This document shows, in pieces, positions 8,565 through 17,634 of a DNA stretch of 41,110 nucleotides. Below the pieces are notes generated by a model, which was not told the DNA's origin, did no database searches, and saw only the letters and a list, made by a program, of their open reading frames with translations. Position numbers and translations under genes: made by a program. The stretch covers positions 1 through 41,110 of the forward strand of contig JAEZED010000105.1 in the NCBI GenBank assembly GCA_023417885.1, written 5' to 3'. The stretch's first letter is position 1. Each line of letters starts with the position of its first letter. The DNA comes from Planctomycetota bacterium (lineage in GTDB: Bacteria > Planctomycetota > Phycisphaerae > Tepidisphaerales > Tepidisphaeraceae).

Positions 8565-9680
8565 ATGTCGGACCCCCTCATCTCCTTCATCATCCCCGCA
8601 AAGAACCGGCGCGATCTGCTGGCAGAGACGCTGGGCAGCCTCGTCGCGCAGTCCGAACCGCGCTGGGAGGGAATTGTCGTCGATGACGGAAGCACCGACG
8701 GGACGATCGGCTACGTCCGGGCCGCCGCCAGGGAGGACGAGCGCATTCGGCTCGTGCGTCGCGCCGGGCCCGCAACCGGGGCGTGTGCCGCGCGAAACCA
8801 GGGCTTCGCCGCGAGCCGCGCGAACCTGATCGTCTTCCTCGACAGCGACGACATCATGGAGTCGTTCGCCGTCGCCGAGCGCGTGGCGGCGATGAACGAG
8901 CGGCCGGACGTCGATTACCTCGTCACGCAGGCGCGCTGCTTCCGGCGTACACCGGGGGACATGGCCGCGCTGTGGAACACGGACCCCGCGACGACCACAC
9001 CGGACACGCCCGACGAGGATCTGGATCGCTTCCTGTCGCGCGACATCCCGTGGCAGACGACCGGCCCCACATGGCGCCGCAGCGCGGTCGAGCGGATTGG
9101 CCCCTGGCACGAGCAGGCGCCCAGCGGGCAGGACCTGGATTACCACGTGCGTGCCCTGCTGCTGGGCCTGCGCTACGACCGCACGCGTTCGTACGACTTT
9201 CACTGGCGGGTCGGCGGCGCCGCGCGCGGGAGCATCGGCCTCGCCTCGATCCGGGCAGCGCACTGGCGGTGGCGCGCGGTGCTGGCCGAGCGGCTCCTGT
9301 TCATGATCCGCCGGGCAGGACGGCTGACCGAGCGCCGCCGGCTGCTGGTCGGTGGCGCGTTCTGGAACGCGGCGGACAACGTTCGCCAGCGGGCGGGGAT
9401 CCGGGAGGCGAGCCGGATATGGGACCGTGCACGCGTGCTCGGACTCATCTCGACGCGCCAGTGGCTCGAGGGAACCGCCTACATCCTGGGCTTCTTCCAG
9501 CGACACCTGCGGGAGCCGGCCAGGCGATGGATCGAGGGCCACTGGCCCGACGAACTGCTGCTGGAGCCGTCGGCCACCCAGACGAATGCCCCGCTCCCCC
9601 CGGCCTGGGAGGAGGCGGCCCGATCGCGGCGCGAGGCCAGCGATCGATTGGTGTTCCCGCAAAATCGGGTTAAACTGTAG
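8565..9680 (+). CDS. GT2-family glycosyltransferase (paralogue of the preceding gene's first half)
   Basis: This 371-residue GT-A enzyme starts at ATG 8565 (MSDPLISFIIPAKNR), 22 bases after the previous stop. It has VVDDGSTDG at the UDP site and DSDD (D93, D95) for the metal. It shares the unusual segments DRFLSRD, PWQTTGPTWRR and SGQDLDYHVRALLLGL with residues 130-200 of the protein encoded at 6821. The C-terminal helical region (REASRIWDRARVLGLIS) is also shared. It is likely a tandem duplicate acting in the same pathway on a different donor or acceptor. A weak promoter for the next gene overlaps its 3' end. Confidence 0.87.
   Translation: MSDPLISFIIPAKNRRDLLAETLGSLVAQSEPRWEGIVVDDGSTDGTIGYVRAAAREDERIRLVRRAGPATGACAARNQGFAASRANLIVFLDSDDIMESFAVAERVAAMNERPDVDYLVTQARCFRRTPGDMAALWNTDPATTTPDTPDEDLDRFLSRDIPWQTTGPTWRRSAVERIGPWHEQAPSGQDLDYHVRALLLGLRYDRTRSYDFHWRVGGAARGSIGLASIRAAHWRWRAVLAERLLFMIRRAGRLTERRRLLVGGAFWNAADNVRQRAGIREASRIWDRARVLGLISTRQWLEGTAYILGFFQRHLREPARRWIEGHWPDELLLEPSATQTNAPLPPAWEEAARSRREASDRLVFPQNRVKL
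9648..9676 (+). promoter_or_regulatory. Candidate internal promoter for the GT2 gene at 9753
   Basis: TTGGTG (9648-9653) and TAAACT (9671-9676) are separated by 17 bases, with three and four matches to the sigma-70 consensus hexamers. It overlaps the end of the upstream gene. The evidence is weak because any single candidate with this many matches can occur by chance. Confidence 0.25.
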
Positions 9681-9752
9681 CGTGGGCCTGCCGGGAGATG
9701 CATCGGACGCTCCCCCGGCTTCAGTGGGTTGGTTTCATGCGGGGAGAGAAGC

Positions 9753-10739
9753 ATGGAGGGTTCGCCATCCCAGTCAGTCGACAGCGCGCGCCGACCGGTC
9801 GTGTCGGTGCTCATGACCGTCTACAACGGCGAGCGGTACCTCGCCGAGGCGGTCGAGTCGATCCTCTCGCAGACATTCCGCGATTTTGAAGTCGTGATCG
9901 TGGATGACGGGAGCACCGACGGCTCCCGTGCGCTGCTCCACGCATTCGAGAAGCGCGACCCGAGGATCCGCCTCTTCCTGAGGCCGCACCGGGGCATCGT
10001 CTCGTCGGCCAACTTCGGGCTGCGGCAATGTCGCGGCGAGTTCCTGGCGCGCATGGACAGCGACGACGTCGCCCTGCCCGAGCGCTTCGAGGTGCAGGTC
10101 AAGGCACTGCGTGAGAGTCCCGACGTCGTCATGGTCGGCGGCGCCTACGACCTCATCGACGCCGCAGGCCGGCTCCTGCGACGGGAGTGGCCGCCCGAGG
10201 GGGACGCCGATCTCCAGGATCGCTGCCTCGCCGGGAGCACGCCCATCTGCCAGCCCGTCGCCATGATCCGCCGAAGCGCCATGGACCAGGTCGGCGATTA
10301 CGACCCGAAGGCGCCCCAGGCCGAGGACCTGGACATGTGGCTCCGCCTCGGCGAGGTCGGGCAACTGGCCTGCATCCCGCAGGTGCTGCTGCGCTATCGC
10401 CAGCACGCCGGAAGCATCAGCGAGACGCGCGCCGAGGAGCAGGCGCATTGCATCCGCTATGTCTGCGAAAAGGCCTACGTTCGCCGCGGGCTGAACCGCT
10501 CGTTCGTCGCCCCCCCGCCGTGGCGGCCCAGTGGTGAGCAGTCGCGATACCAGTTCCTGTGCCAGTACGGCTGGTGGGCTTTCCGGCACGCCCAGCGGAG
10601 CACCGCGATCATCTACGGGCTCAAGGCGGTGCATAAGCAACCGCTGGATCGCCGCGGCTGGTCGCTTCTCATGACGTCGTTGCTCAAGCCGATGCCCAGT
10701 CCGCCGGACCGGCTTGGGCGTTCCGGCGTTGCCGCCTGA
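9753..10739 (+). CDS. GT2-family glycosyltransferase
   Basis: This 328-residue GT-A enzyme has an intact active site: VSVLMTVYNGE, VVDDGSTDGS, then MDSDD (D102, D104) and PQAEDLDMWLRLG near the acceptor and base region. ATG 9753 is preferred because GGGGAG lies about six to seven bases upstream; a TTG at 9729 is the alternative. It is close in sequence order to the degenerate second domain of the gene at 6821, and so serves as the active reference for that domain. Its position between the GT2 pair and two GT4 genes indicates a chain-building role; the specificity is unknown. Confidence 0.88.
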   Translation: MEGSPSQSVDSARRPVVSVLMTVYNGERYLAEAVESILSQTFRDFEVVIVDDGSTDGSRALLHAFEKRDPRIRLFLRPHRGIVSSANFGLRQCRGEFLARMDSDDVALPERFEVQVKALRESPDVVMVGGAYDLIDAAGRLLRREWPPEGDADLQDRCLAGSTPICQPVAMIRRSAMDQVGDYDPKAPQAEDLDMWLRLGEVGQLACIPQVLLRYRQHAGSISETRAEEQAHCIRYVCEKAYVRRGLNRSFVAPPPWRPSGEQSRYQFLCQYGWWAFRHAQRSTAIIYGLKAVHKQPLDRRGWSLLMTSLLKPMPSPPDRLGRSGVAA

Positions 10740-10766
10740 GCCGGCGTGCCCCATCCTCCCTCCTCC

Positions 10767-12056
10767 ATGCCCGGCCGATCCACCGGAAAGCCCCATCGGG
10801 CACTGCTGGTCACCAGCGTGCTGCCCTGGCCCCTCCACCGCAACGGCGGGGCGCAGCGCACCGACCTGCTGCGCCAGGCGCTCGAGCGGGCGGGCTACGC
10901 GGTGGAGATCCTCGCCGTTCTCCCGCAGTCGGCGCCCGCCCTGCCGGACTGGGACGAGCTGCGTGCTCACGGCGTCGTCGCAACGTTCACGTTCGATGCC
11001 ACGACCGTCATCCGGCCGCGCCCCCGGCTGTCGCCCCCCGGCTTCGGCTCGCTGTGGGCGCTCGATCATGTCCGCCGAGTCTGGCGGCACCGCTACGCCC
11101 CTCATGCGGACGCCGCGCGCTGGGTGAATGAGCGGGCCGATCGGTACGCCCTGGTCGTGTCGCGATACCTCCAGACCGCCCTCGTCGCGGGGCTGGATCG
11201 CCGGAACCCCGTGGAGGAGCCGCGCGTGCTCGTGGACCTCGACGACGTGGACTGGCTCACGCTCGAGAGCCGGTTCCGCGCCCAGCCCTGGCCCGGCCTG
11301 AGCGGGAAACTCGGCATGATGATCGCGCGGCGAACGGTGCGGCAGCGGTGTGTCCGGTCGCTTCCGGCCTTCAACCGGCTGTTCGTCACCAATGCCGACG
11401 ATGAAGCCGAGCTGCGCCGGCTCGGGCAGTCGCCGGTGCTCCTGCTGAACATCCCCTACGCGGATCAGGACGATCCCGAACGCCTGGTTCCGCTGGCCCC
11501 CTCGGCACCGCCCGCACGCGACGTGCTGTTCGTCGGCGATCTGGAGTTTGGGCCGAACGTCACCGGACTCGACTGGTTCCTGGACCACTGCTGGAGCGGC
11601 GTGAGGCAGGAGGTCCCGGATGCGAATCTGCGCATCGTGGGGCGCGGCCTCACGGAGCAAAGGCGACAGGCGTGGGGACAGCGACCAGGCGTGGACGTGG
11701 TCGGCTTCGCTGAGAATCTTCGTAGCGAGTATGAACGCTGCGCCTGTACGATCGCCCCAACGTGGTGGGGAGGCGGTACGAAGATCAAGCTCGTCGAGTC
11801 AGCGGCCCTCGGCCGGGCCTGCGTGGCTACCCCCCACGCCCGCCGAGGTTACGACGACCTGGGCCGCGGCCCGTCCTCTCCCGTGGTGACGGCCGGCGAC
11901 GCCCGGGCCTTCTCCGCGGCGGTCATCGACCTGCTCCTGCGTCCGGCATCGCGCCAGGCGCGGGAGGTGGCAGGCGCGGTGCTCGTGCAGCATCGCTACA
12001 GTTTCCCTGCCTTTGCACGGGTCGTGGCGGAAGCCGTGCGATCAGCCGTCCGATAA
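10767..12056 (+). CDS. GT4-like glycosyltransferase
   Basis: This 429-residue GT-B enzyme has an N-terminal domain beginning ALLVTSVLPWPLHRNGGAQR. Its C-terminal domain contains LFVGDLEFGPNVTGLDWFL, LRIVGRG, VDVVGFAENL and then PTWWGGGTKIKLVESAALGR. This pattern (GGTKIK with a following glutamate) is typical of the Glyco_trans_1_4 subgroup (PF13692). ATG 10767 is chosen; GTG 10746 is in frame and also possible, giving seven more residues. It lies 27 bases after the previous stop and is probably co-transcribed. Donor and acceptor are unknown. Confidence 0.85.
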   Translation: MPGRSTGKPHRALLVTSVLPWPLHRNGGAQRTDLLRQALERAGYAVEILAVLPQSAPALPDWDELRAHGVVATFTFDATTVIRPRPRLSPPGFGSLWALDHVRRVWRHRYAPHADAARWVNERADRYALVVSRYLQTALVAGLDRRNPVEEPRVLVDLDDVDWLTLESRFRAQPWPGLSGKLGMMIARRTVRQRCVRSLPAFNRLFVTNADDEAELRRLGQSPVLLLNIPYADQDDPERLVPLAPSAPPARDVLFVGDLEFGPNVTGLDWFLDHCWSGVRQEVPDANLRIVGRGLTEQRRQAWGQRPGVDVVGFAENLRSEYERCACTIAPTWWGGGTKIKLVESAALGRACVATPHARRGYDDLGRGPSSPVVTAGDARAFSAAVIDLLLRPASRQAREVAGAVLVQHRYSFPAFARVVAEAVRSAVR

Positions 12057-12157
12057 GGCCCACGCCACCCCGCCCGGTGCCCGGCAGGACGATCCCGCCG
12101 CCGCAGCGCCCGCTCCGCCAAAGGGCGGCTTCGCATCCGTCGATGTAGCTCAAACCC

Positions 12158-13330
12158 ATGCGTGTTACGTTCGTCCTCCCGTTCACCTCGCTCGATGGCG
12201 GATCGCGCGTCGTCGCGATCTACGCGGACCGCCTCTCGCGACGCGGACACGACGTCACCGTGGTCAGCTGCGGTCGCCGGCCGATCGCGCTCAAGTACCG
12301 CATCAAGGACGCCGTGCTGCGCGCCACGCACGGGCAGTTTCGCGCCCCGCCGACGCCCACGCATTTCGACGCGTTCCCGCACCTGCACAAGCGCATCCCC
12401 GGCCCCGGCCCCGTCACCGCGCGGGACGTGCCGGACGCGGACGTCATCGTCGCCACCTGGTGGGAGACCGCCGAGTGGGTGGCGCGAATGCCCGCATCCA
12501 AGGGCCGCAAGGTCCACCTGATCCAGCATGACGAGCGGATTTTTACCGATGACCCGGACACCCGCGCCCGCACGGCGGCGACCTGGTCGCTGCCCGACTT
12601 CTCACGCATCGTCGTCGCGGGCTGGCTCCAGGAGCTCGGGCAGCGCGAGTTCGGGGTGGAGACCACGCTCATCAACAACGCGGTGGATACCGACCTGTTC
12701 AACGCCCCGCCCCGCCAGCGCAACGAGAAGCCGACGTTCGGACTGATGTACCACCCGCGCGAGTTCAAGGGGGCCGACATCTCCGTAAGGGCCTTCGAAC
12801 TGGCGCGTGAACGTATTCCGGGGATCCGTCTCAAGGCGTTCGGCCCAGAGGGGGAGTTTGAACGCATCCCCCTGCCCCCCGGTACGCCGCTACAGGTGCA
12901 GCCCCCGCAGCGAGAGATCGCCAGCTTCTACGCCTCGTGCGACGCCTACCTCTTCGGCAGCCGCTGTGAAGGGTTCGGGCTGCCGATCCTCGAGGCGATG
13001 GCCTGCCGGACGCCTGTGATCGGCACGCCCACCGGGGCCGCCCCGGAGCTGATCGCCGAGGGAGGCGGGCGGCTGGTCCGCATGGAGGATCCGGAATCGA
13101 TGACCGAGGCGATCGTCGAAATCGCGTCGATGTCCCCTGAGGCGTGGCGCCGGATGAGCGACGCGGCCTGGGAGACGGCGCAGAAGCACTGCTGGGACCG
13201 TGCGACCGACCAGTTCGAGGTGACCCTCGCCGAAGCCTGCGGCGCACCTCGAGACACTGCCCGATTGCAGGCGTCGATGGAAGCCCCCGCCGGATCCGCC
13301 AAGGGGGCCGCCGTGGTTGCCGGAACATGA
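12158..13330 (+). CDS. GT4-family glycosyltransferase
   Basis: This 390-residue protein starts at ATG 12158 with MRVTFVLPFTSLDGGSRVV, the glycine-rich first loop of GT-B acceptor domains. Motifs include HLIQHDER and TTLINNAVDTDLF at the domain boundary, then SRCEGFGLPILEAMACRTPVI with the EX7E pair E271 and E279, followed by GTPTGAAPELI. All fit an active GT4 enzyme. No Shine-Dalgarno sequence is visible. The upstream gap of 101 bases holds only a short CCGCC/GGCGG hairpin. The C-terminal 35 residues are Ala/Gly-rich and probably disordered. Confidence 0.88.
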   Translation: MRVTFVLPFTSLDGGSRVVAIYADRLSRRGHDVTVVSCGRRPIALKYRIKDAVLRATHGQFRAPPTPTHFDAFPHLHKRIPGPGPVTARDVPDADVIVATWWETAEWVARMPASKGRKVHLIQHDERIFTDDPDTRARTAATWSLPDFSRIVVAGWLQELGQREFGVETTLINNAVDTDLFNAPPRQRNEKPTFGLMYHPREFKGADISVRAFELARERIPGIRLKAFGPEGEFERIPLPPGTPLQVQPPQREIASFYASCDAYLFGSRCEGFGLPILEAMACRTPVIGTPTGAAPELIAEGGGRLVRMEDPESMTEAIVEIASMSPEAWRRMSDAAWETAQKHCWDRATDQFEVTLAEACGAPRDTARLQASMEAPAGSAKGAAVVAGT

Positions 13331-13378
13331 CCGCGGGAGCCGGAGCCCGAGCCGATATCAAGTAAGACCGACCCCTCG

Positions 13379-14605
13379 ATGAGTCACATGAGCCACGCAG
13401 GAACGGAACGTCTCGCCGGCGCAGCGACCGCGAAGGACTCCCTTCGCGAGGCGGGCATGCCGCGCCAGCTCCTGAGCGTGGTGCTCCCGGCCTACAACGA
13501 GCAGGACGTTCTCCAGCTCACCTACGACCGTTTCACCGGCGTTGGCCCGCAGTTGGCGGAAATGGGGCTGGACTACGAACTTGTCTTCGTCAACGACGGC
13601 AGCCGCGACCGGACTCCAGAGATGCTCGACGCGCTCGCGGCACGCGATCCGCACGTGCATGCCGTGCACCTGACGCGCAACTTCGGCCACCAGGCGGCGA
13701 TCTCGGCGGGCCTCCAGGTGGCGCGCGGGGACGTCGTCGCCATCATGGACTGCGATCTCCAGGATCCCCCGGAAGTGCTGCCGCGCTTCCTGGAGAAGTG
13801 GCGCGAGGGGTTCCAGGTCGTGTTCGCCGTGCGGCGCAAGCGCAAGGAGTGGATCGGCAAGCGCTTCGCCTATTGGGCCTTCTACCGCCTCATGGCGATG
13901 ACGGCGGAGATGGAGATTCCCCTCGACTCCGGCGACTTCTGCCTGATGGATCGCCGCGCAGTGGACCTGCTGAACGGTCTTCCGGAGCAACAGCGTTTCG
14001 TCCGCGGCTTGCGGACGTGGGTCGGGCTGAAACAGACCGGCATCGAGTATGAGCGCGACGCCCGGGCGGCGGGCGTGCCGCAGTACACCTTCAGCAAGCT
14101 CGTGCGGCTGGCGGCGGACGGATTGGTCAGCTTCTCCAGCGTCCCCCTGCGCCTGGTGACGCGGATGGGCGTGCTCTGCGCCCTGCTGTCGGCGGCATTC
14201 CTCGTCTGGGTGGTGATCGACGGCATCTTCCGGATCACCAACTTCGAGCGGGGCTGGCCCTCCCTGGCCGCCGTCGTGCTGTTCGTTGGGGCGGTGCAGC
14301 TGGTGTCGCTGGGGATCATCGGCGAGTACCTGGCCCGCATCTTCCTCGAGGTGAAGGGGCGTCCCACCTTTCTCATCGCCCGCACCTCGCGCGATGACGC
14401 CGACTCCCCCGGGATGGCCCACGCCGCCAAGGGAAACACGGCGAAGGCCCCCCGAATTGGGGGCCGCGGCCTCTCCGACCCGCCGTTATCATCGCACCCG
14501 CAGCACCCTGAGCGGCCCGCCGGTTCGGGCGATCCGCCGGCTCTCGCCGGCTCTGCCGCGGGAGCCTCCGCCGACGACGAAACCCCTTCAGGCCGCGCCC
14601 AGTGA
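13379..14605 (+). CDS. DPM-synthase/GtrB-like membrane GT2 glycosyltransferase
   Basis: This 408-residue enzyme is of the polyprenyl-phosphate sugar transferase type. SVVLPAYNEQD and VFVNDGSRDRTPE come first. MDCDLQDPPE has D124 and D126 for the metal. GDFCLMDRRAVDLL and FVRGLRTWVGLKQ follow. Two membrane helices lie at residues about 265-290 and 300-325, with GEYLARIFLEVKGRPTF after them. Such enzymes make lipid-phosphate sugars used outside the membrane, which fits the ArnT/PMT-like gene at 16148. The last 65 residues are an unusual Pro/Ser/Ala-rich tail, whose coding contains a perfect GGCCCCC/GGGGGCC inverted repeat (14446-14465). The start may instead be ATG 13457 (MPRQLLSV), which has GAGGCGGG upstream. 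The stop overlaps the next start in GTGA. Confidence 0.87.
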   Translation: MSHMSHAGTERLAGAATAKDSLREAGMPRQLLSVVLPAYNEQDVLQLTYDRFTGVGPQLAEMGLDYELVFVNDGSRDRTPEMLDALAARDPHVHAVHLTRNFGHQAAISAGLQVARGDVVAIMDCDLQDPPEVLPRFLEKWREGFQVVFAVRRKRKEWIGKRFAYWAFYRLMAMTAEMEIPLDSGDFCLMDRRAVDLLNGLPEQQRFVRGLRTWVGLKQTGIEYERDARAAGVPQYTFSKLVRLAADGLVSFSSVPLRLVTRMGVLCALLSAAFLVWVVIDGIFRITNFERGWPSLAAVVLFVGAVQLVSLGIIGEYLARIFLEVKGRPTFLIARTSRDDADSPGMAHAAKGNTAKAPRIGGRGLSDPPLSSHPQHPERPAGSGDPPALAGSAAGASADDETPSGRAQ

Positions 14606-16011
14606 TCCCGACACTCGTCATCCTCGCGACCCTGACGGCCGCATTCATCGTAACGCTGCGCGTCGGCGTGGCGGCAACGTTCACGTACGTGCTGCTGCCG
14701 TCGCTCCTGCTGGTCTTCACGGTGCGGCCGCTGGAGATTCCCGGCCTTCCCGACATCACGACACTCGCCGGCGTCGGGTACGGAACGGTGCTGGCCTTCC
14801 TCCTGAAGGGAGGGGAGCCGCTGCGGTTCCGCTTCCACCTCGTGGACGCGGCCATGATCGCGTTGAGCGTGGTCGCGATCGTCAGTTCGATGATGGCCGA
14901 ACAGCTCTGGACGGGCGTGTCGACGGCCGGCCAGGAGTTCTTTGAGTGGCTCGTGCCGTATTTCATGGCGCGCATCGCGTTCACCTACCGGCACTACCGC
15001 CTGCGTGCGGCGCAGCTGCTGGCCGGGCTGGCCATGATGCTGGGGGTCGTGGCGCTCTACGAGATGCGCATCGACCCCTACTTCTTCACCCGCAAGATCC
15101 TGGCGCCCTTCGGCCTGACGAGCACGAACTGGGTGATGGTGCTGGGCCGGTTCGGCTTGTTCCGGGCGCAGGCGAGCTTCTCCCACCCGATCGACCTCGG
15201 CAACGGGGGGGCGCTGCTGGCGTGCATCATCTCCGTGCTGGCGTGCACGAGCGGACGAACGCTCAAGACCCCGTGGGTGGCACTGGGAGTCGGCTCGTCG
15301 CTGATCATGACGCTGGCGAGCCTCAGCTTCACCAGCTTCGTCGCGGCGGCGGCGATCGGGGCGATCTTCATCACCGCGCGCCTCTCGCGGCTCACCGGCT
15401 ACCTGCTGCTGCCCCTGTCAATCGTCGTCATCATCAGCTACGCGGTCTTCACGGCTCACCTGGTAAATACCCCGCCGGAGTTGCCGGAGCGCCCGGACCA
15501 GGCGTTCAACAGCAGCTACCACATGCGTCACGTGATCATCCAGACCGTCTGGCCGGAAGTGACCCGGGCGGGGCTGTGGGGCTACGGGATCACGTGGGAC
15601 ATCAACACGACGGGCCTGGAAAGCCTCGACAACGCCTACCTCCTCTTCATCCTGCGGCAGGGGTGGCTCTACCTCTTCGCCTTCCTGTTCCTGCTCAGCA
15701 TCGTGAACATTTACGGCGGGATGGCGGTCCTGAGCGTCAGGGACGGCACGGCCCGCGTGCCGGTTGCGGCGGGCGTCGCGGGGCTCGTCGGGACGATGCT
15801 CGGGATGTACACCGTCTTCTTCGGGTTCATTTATTCGCGCCTCTTCATCATCCTGCTCGGCCTGACGGTGACGATGTGTCAGCAGGTGTTCATCCGCGCC
15901 GCCGGCAGGCTACCGGACTACGAGGCGGACGACGCGGCGCAGACATCGGCGCCGCCGCCCCAGCGTCGTGGCGCCTTCGCACGGCGCCAGGTACGGCTGG
16001 CAGCCCGCTGA
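14602..16011 (+). CDS. O-antigen ligase/polymerase-like membrane protein (Wzy/WaaL-like)
   Basis: This 469-residue protein has roughly eleven to twelve hydrophobic segments and a large loop at residues about 285-335 (NTPPELPERPDQ, then GLWGYGITWD and LDNAYLLFILRQG). That resembles the periplasmic loop of Wzy_C/O-antigen ligase family proteins, where DNxxL and an upstream RH/YHMRH segment are common. It starts with GTG 14602 overlapping the previous stop by four bases, so translation is coupled to the lipid-sugar synthase. It could polymerise repeat units or ligate the chain; sequence alone does not separate these. Its presence with an ABC exporter in one cluster is unusual. The C-terminal tail is Arg-rich and cytosolic. 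Confidence 0.8.
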   Translation: MIPTLVILATLTAAFIVTLRVGVAATFTYVLLPSLLLVFTVRPLEIPGLPDITTLAGVGYGTVLAFLLKGGEPLRFRFHLVDAAMIALSVVAIVSSMMAEQLWTGVSTAGQEFFEWLVPYFMARIAFTYRHYRLRAAQLLAGLAMMLGVVALYEMRIDPYFFTRKILAPFGLTSTNWVMVLGRFGLFRAQASFSHPIDLGNGGALLACIISVLACTSGRTLKTPWVALGVGSSLIMTLASLSFTSFVAAAAIGAIFITARLSRLTGYLLLPLSIVVIISYAVFTAHLVNTPPELPERPDQAFNSSYHMRHVIIQTVWPEVTRAGLWGYGITWDINTTGLESLDNAYLLFILRQGWLYLFAFLFLLSIVNIYGGMAVLSVRDGTARVPVAAGVAGLVGTMLGMYTVFFGFIYSRLFIILLGLTVTMCQQVFIRAAGRLPDYEADDAAQTSAPPPQRRGAFARRQVRLAAR

Positions 16012-16147
16012 TCCCCCTCAACCCCATGCCCTCCGGGGCCGATGCTTCCTGAGGCCGCCCCCCCCCCGCAAACCTGCGGGTTCGGCGATAGCATCTCCCC
16101 GGAACCACCGCCCGCGCCCCTGGCGGCCGAGAGCCGCCCGATAACCG

Positions 16148-17629
16148 ATGATCCAAACCGCCAGCCAGTCCCAGGATGAGTCCGGCGCCGGCCCGAACGA
16201 CGCCGCGAGCTCCGATACGTTGATCGAGCCCGGGTACGGCGCCGCCGCACCCCTGGGCATCCCGGCCGTGGTCTGGGTCCTCACCATCAGCGCCCTTGCG
16301 GCGCGCGTGGCGCTGATCCTGCTGCGGGGCGACTTCCAGAGCGGTTCGGCGATGGAGCATTCGTCACTGGCGACGAGCCTGCTGCTTGGCAACGGGTTCT
16401 CCTTCAACGAGGCCGCCGAGTACACGCAGTACGGCGTCTACGAGCCCAGCAGCGTTCAGTCCCCACCCTACCCGCTCCTGCTGGCGGGGCTTTACTGGCT
16501 TTTCGGTATCGATTCCCCCGCCGCCTACTTCACGGCGCAATTGCTCAACGCCTTCGCCGGCGCGGCGACGGTGCCGCTGCTCTACGTGGCCGTTCGGCTG
16601 GTGGGCGGGGCGCATGTGGTCGCCCTGCTGTCGTCGGCGCTGCTGACGATCTGGCCGACGCAGCTCTACGCGACCTCTTACGCGCAGGCAATCACGCTGA
16701 TCACGCTCTGCACGCTCCTGATGATCGTGCTCTGGTACCGGAGCGTCGACAGCGGACGGCTGCTTCCCTGGGTCGCCTTCGGCGTGATCGGCTGCATCGG
16801 CGCGCTCACCGAGCCGGTGCTCCTTCCGCCGATGGCCCTGGCGGGGCTCATGATCCTCGCTCACCGGCGCCTCCCCACGCCTATCCGGCTGCGGAACGCG
16901 GCGGTGTTGCTCGCATGCGCCATCGTCATCATCGGCCCGTGGACCTACCGGAACTGGCTGGTTCACGGCGCCCTCGTGCCTGTGAAGAGCACATTCTGGG
17001 TCAATGTCTGGAAGGGGAACAACCCCAACTCATCCGGCACCGACCGCCCGGCGCTCACGGCCGAGCAGCTCGAGCGGTTCCGCGAACATGGCGTGGACAA
17101 CCTGCGCCAATACGACCTGCTCACCGACGAGCAGCGGCAGGAGCTCTCGGGCGCCCGCACGGTGGAGCGCGAGGAAATCTGGAAGCGCTACGCCACGACG
17201 TTCATCCGCGAGAATCCCGGCCGCTACGTCGAGTTGTGCGCCCTGCGCCTGGGCAAGACGCTCTGGGCCGAGTGGGACAATCCCAAGAGTCGCGACCGGT
17301 TCTTCGTCTACTTCACCACACGCGCGATCCTGCTGATCGGCAGCATCGTGGGTCTCGTGCTCGCGATGCGGCTTGGTTGGCGCCTCGGCTGGCCTGCGGT
17401 CATCGTTGGGACGAGCCTGCTGATGTACACGCTGACGATCACGGCGGCGCGTTTTGCATTCCCGCTGGAACCGCTCCAGATCGCGCTGACGAGCCTGGCG
17501 TTGGTCACCGCGTGGCGTGCGATTGCCGGGGAGCGCGAGCGCCCGCCGCTGGTGCGGCGCTTCGCCGGCGAGGCCAATGACGGGTCGACGGCTCCCGTCG
17601 GCTACCCTGACCGGGCGGAGACGGCGTAA
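16148..17629 (+). CDS. ArnT/PMT-like (GT39/GT83) membrane glycosyltransferase
   Basis: This 493-residue polytopic protein begins with about 35 polar residues and then has about ten hydrophobic helices. The first external loop contains RGDFQSGSAMEHSSLA and GNGFSFNEAAEYTQYG, then SVQSPPYPLLLAGLYWLFG. This is the order seen in ArnT/PMT-like enzymes, where acidic residues and the PPxYPLLLA-type segment sit near the lipid-sugar site. Further features are SYAQAITLITLCTLLM, TEPVLLPPMAL, and IGPWTYRNWLVHGALVPVKSTFWVNVWKGNNP with a following soluble loop of about 100 residues. It would transfer a sugar from a polyprenyl phosphate donor, probably the product of the gene at 13379, to the polymer or a protein. 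It is 136 bases downstream of the Wzy-like gene; that gap contains a CCCGCA/TGCGGG hairpin. Confidence 0.8.
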   Translation: MIQTASQSQDESGAGPNDAASSDTLIEPGYGAAAPLGIPAVVWVLTISALAARVALILLRGDFQSGSAMEHSSLATSLLLGNGFSFNEAAEYTQYGVYEPSSVQSPPYPLLLAGLYWLFGIDSPAAYFTAQLLNAFAGAATVPLLYVAVRLVGGAHVVALLSSALLTIWPTQLYATSYAQAITLITLCTLLMIVLWYRSVDSGRLLPWVAFGVIGCIGALTEPVLLPPMALAGLMILAHRRLPTPIRLRNAAVLLACAIVIIGPWTYRNWLVHGALVPVKSTFWVNVWKGNNPNSSGTDRPALTAEQLERFREHGVDNLRQYDLLTDEQRQELSGARTVEREEIWKRYATTFIRENPGRYVELCALRLGKTLWAEWDNPKSRDRFFVYFTTRAILLIGSIVGLVLAMRLGWRLGWPAVIVGTSLLMYTLTITAARFAFPLEPLQIALTSLALVTAWRAIAGERERPPLVRRFAGEANDGSTAPVGYPDRAETA

Positions 17630-17634
17630 CGTCG

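Noticed and set aside
14446..14465. Perfect GGCCCCC/GGGGGCC inverted repeat as an attenuator before the Wzy-like gene
   Set aside because: It lies inside coding sequence, has no U tract, and such GC palindromes are expected by chance in this composition.
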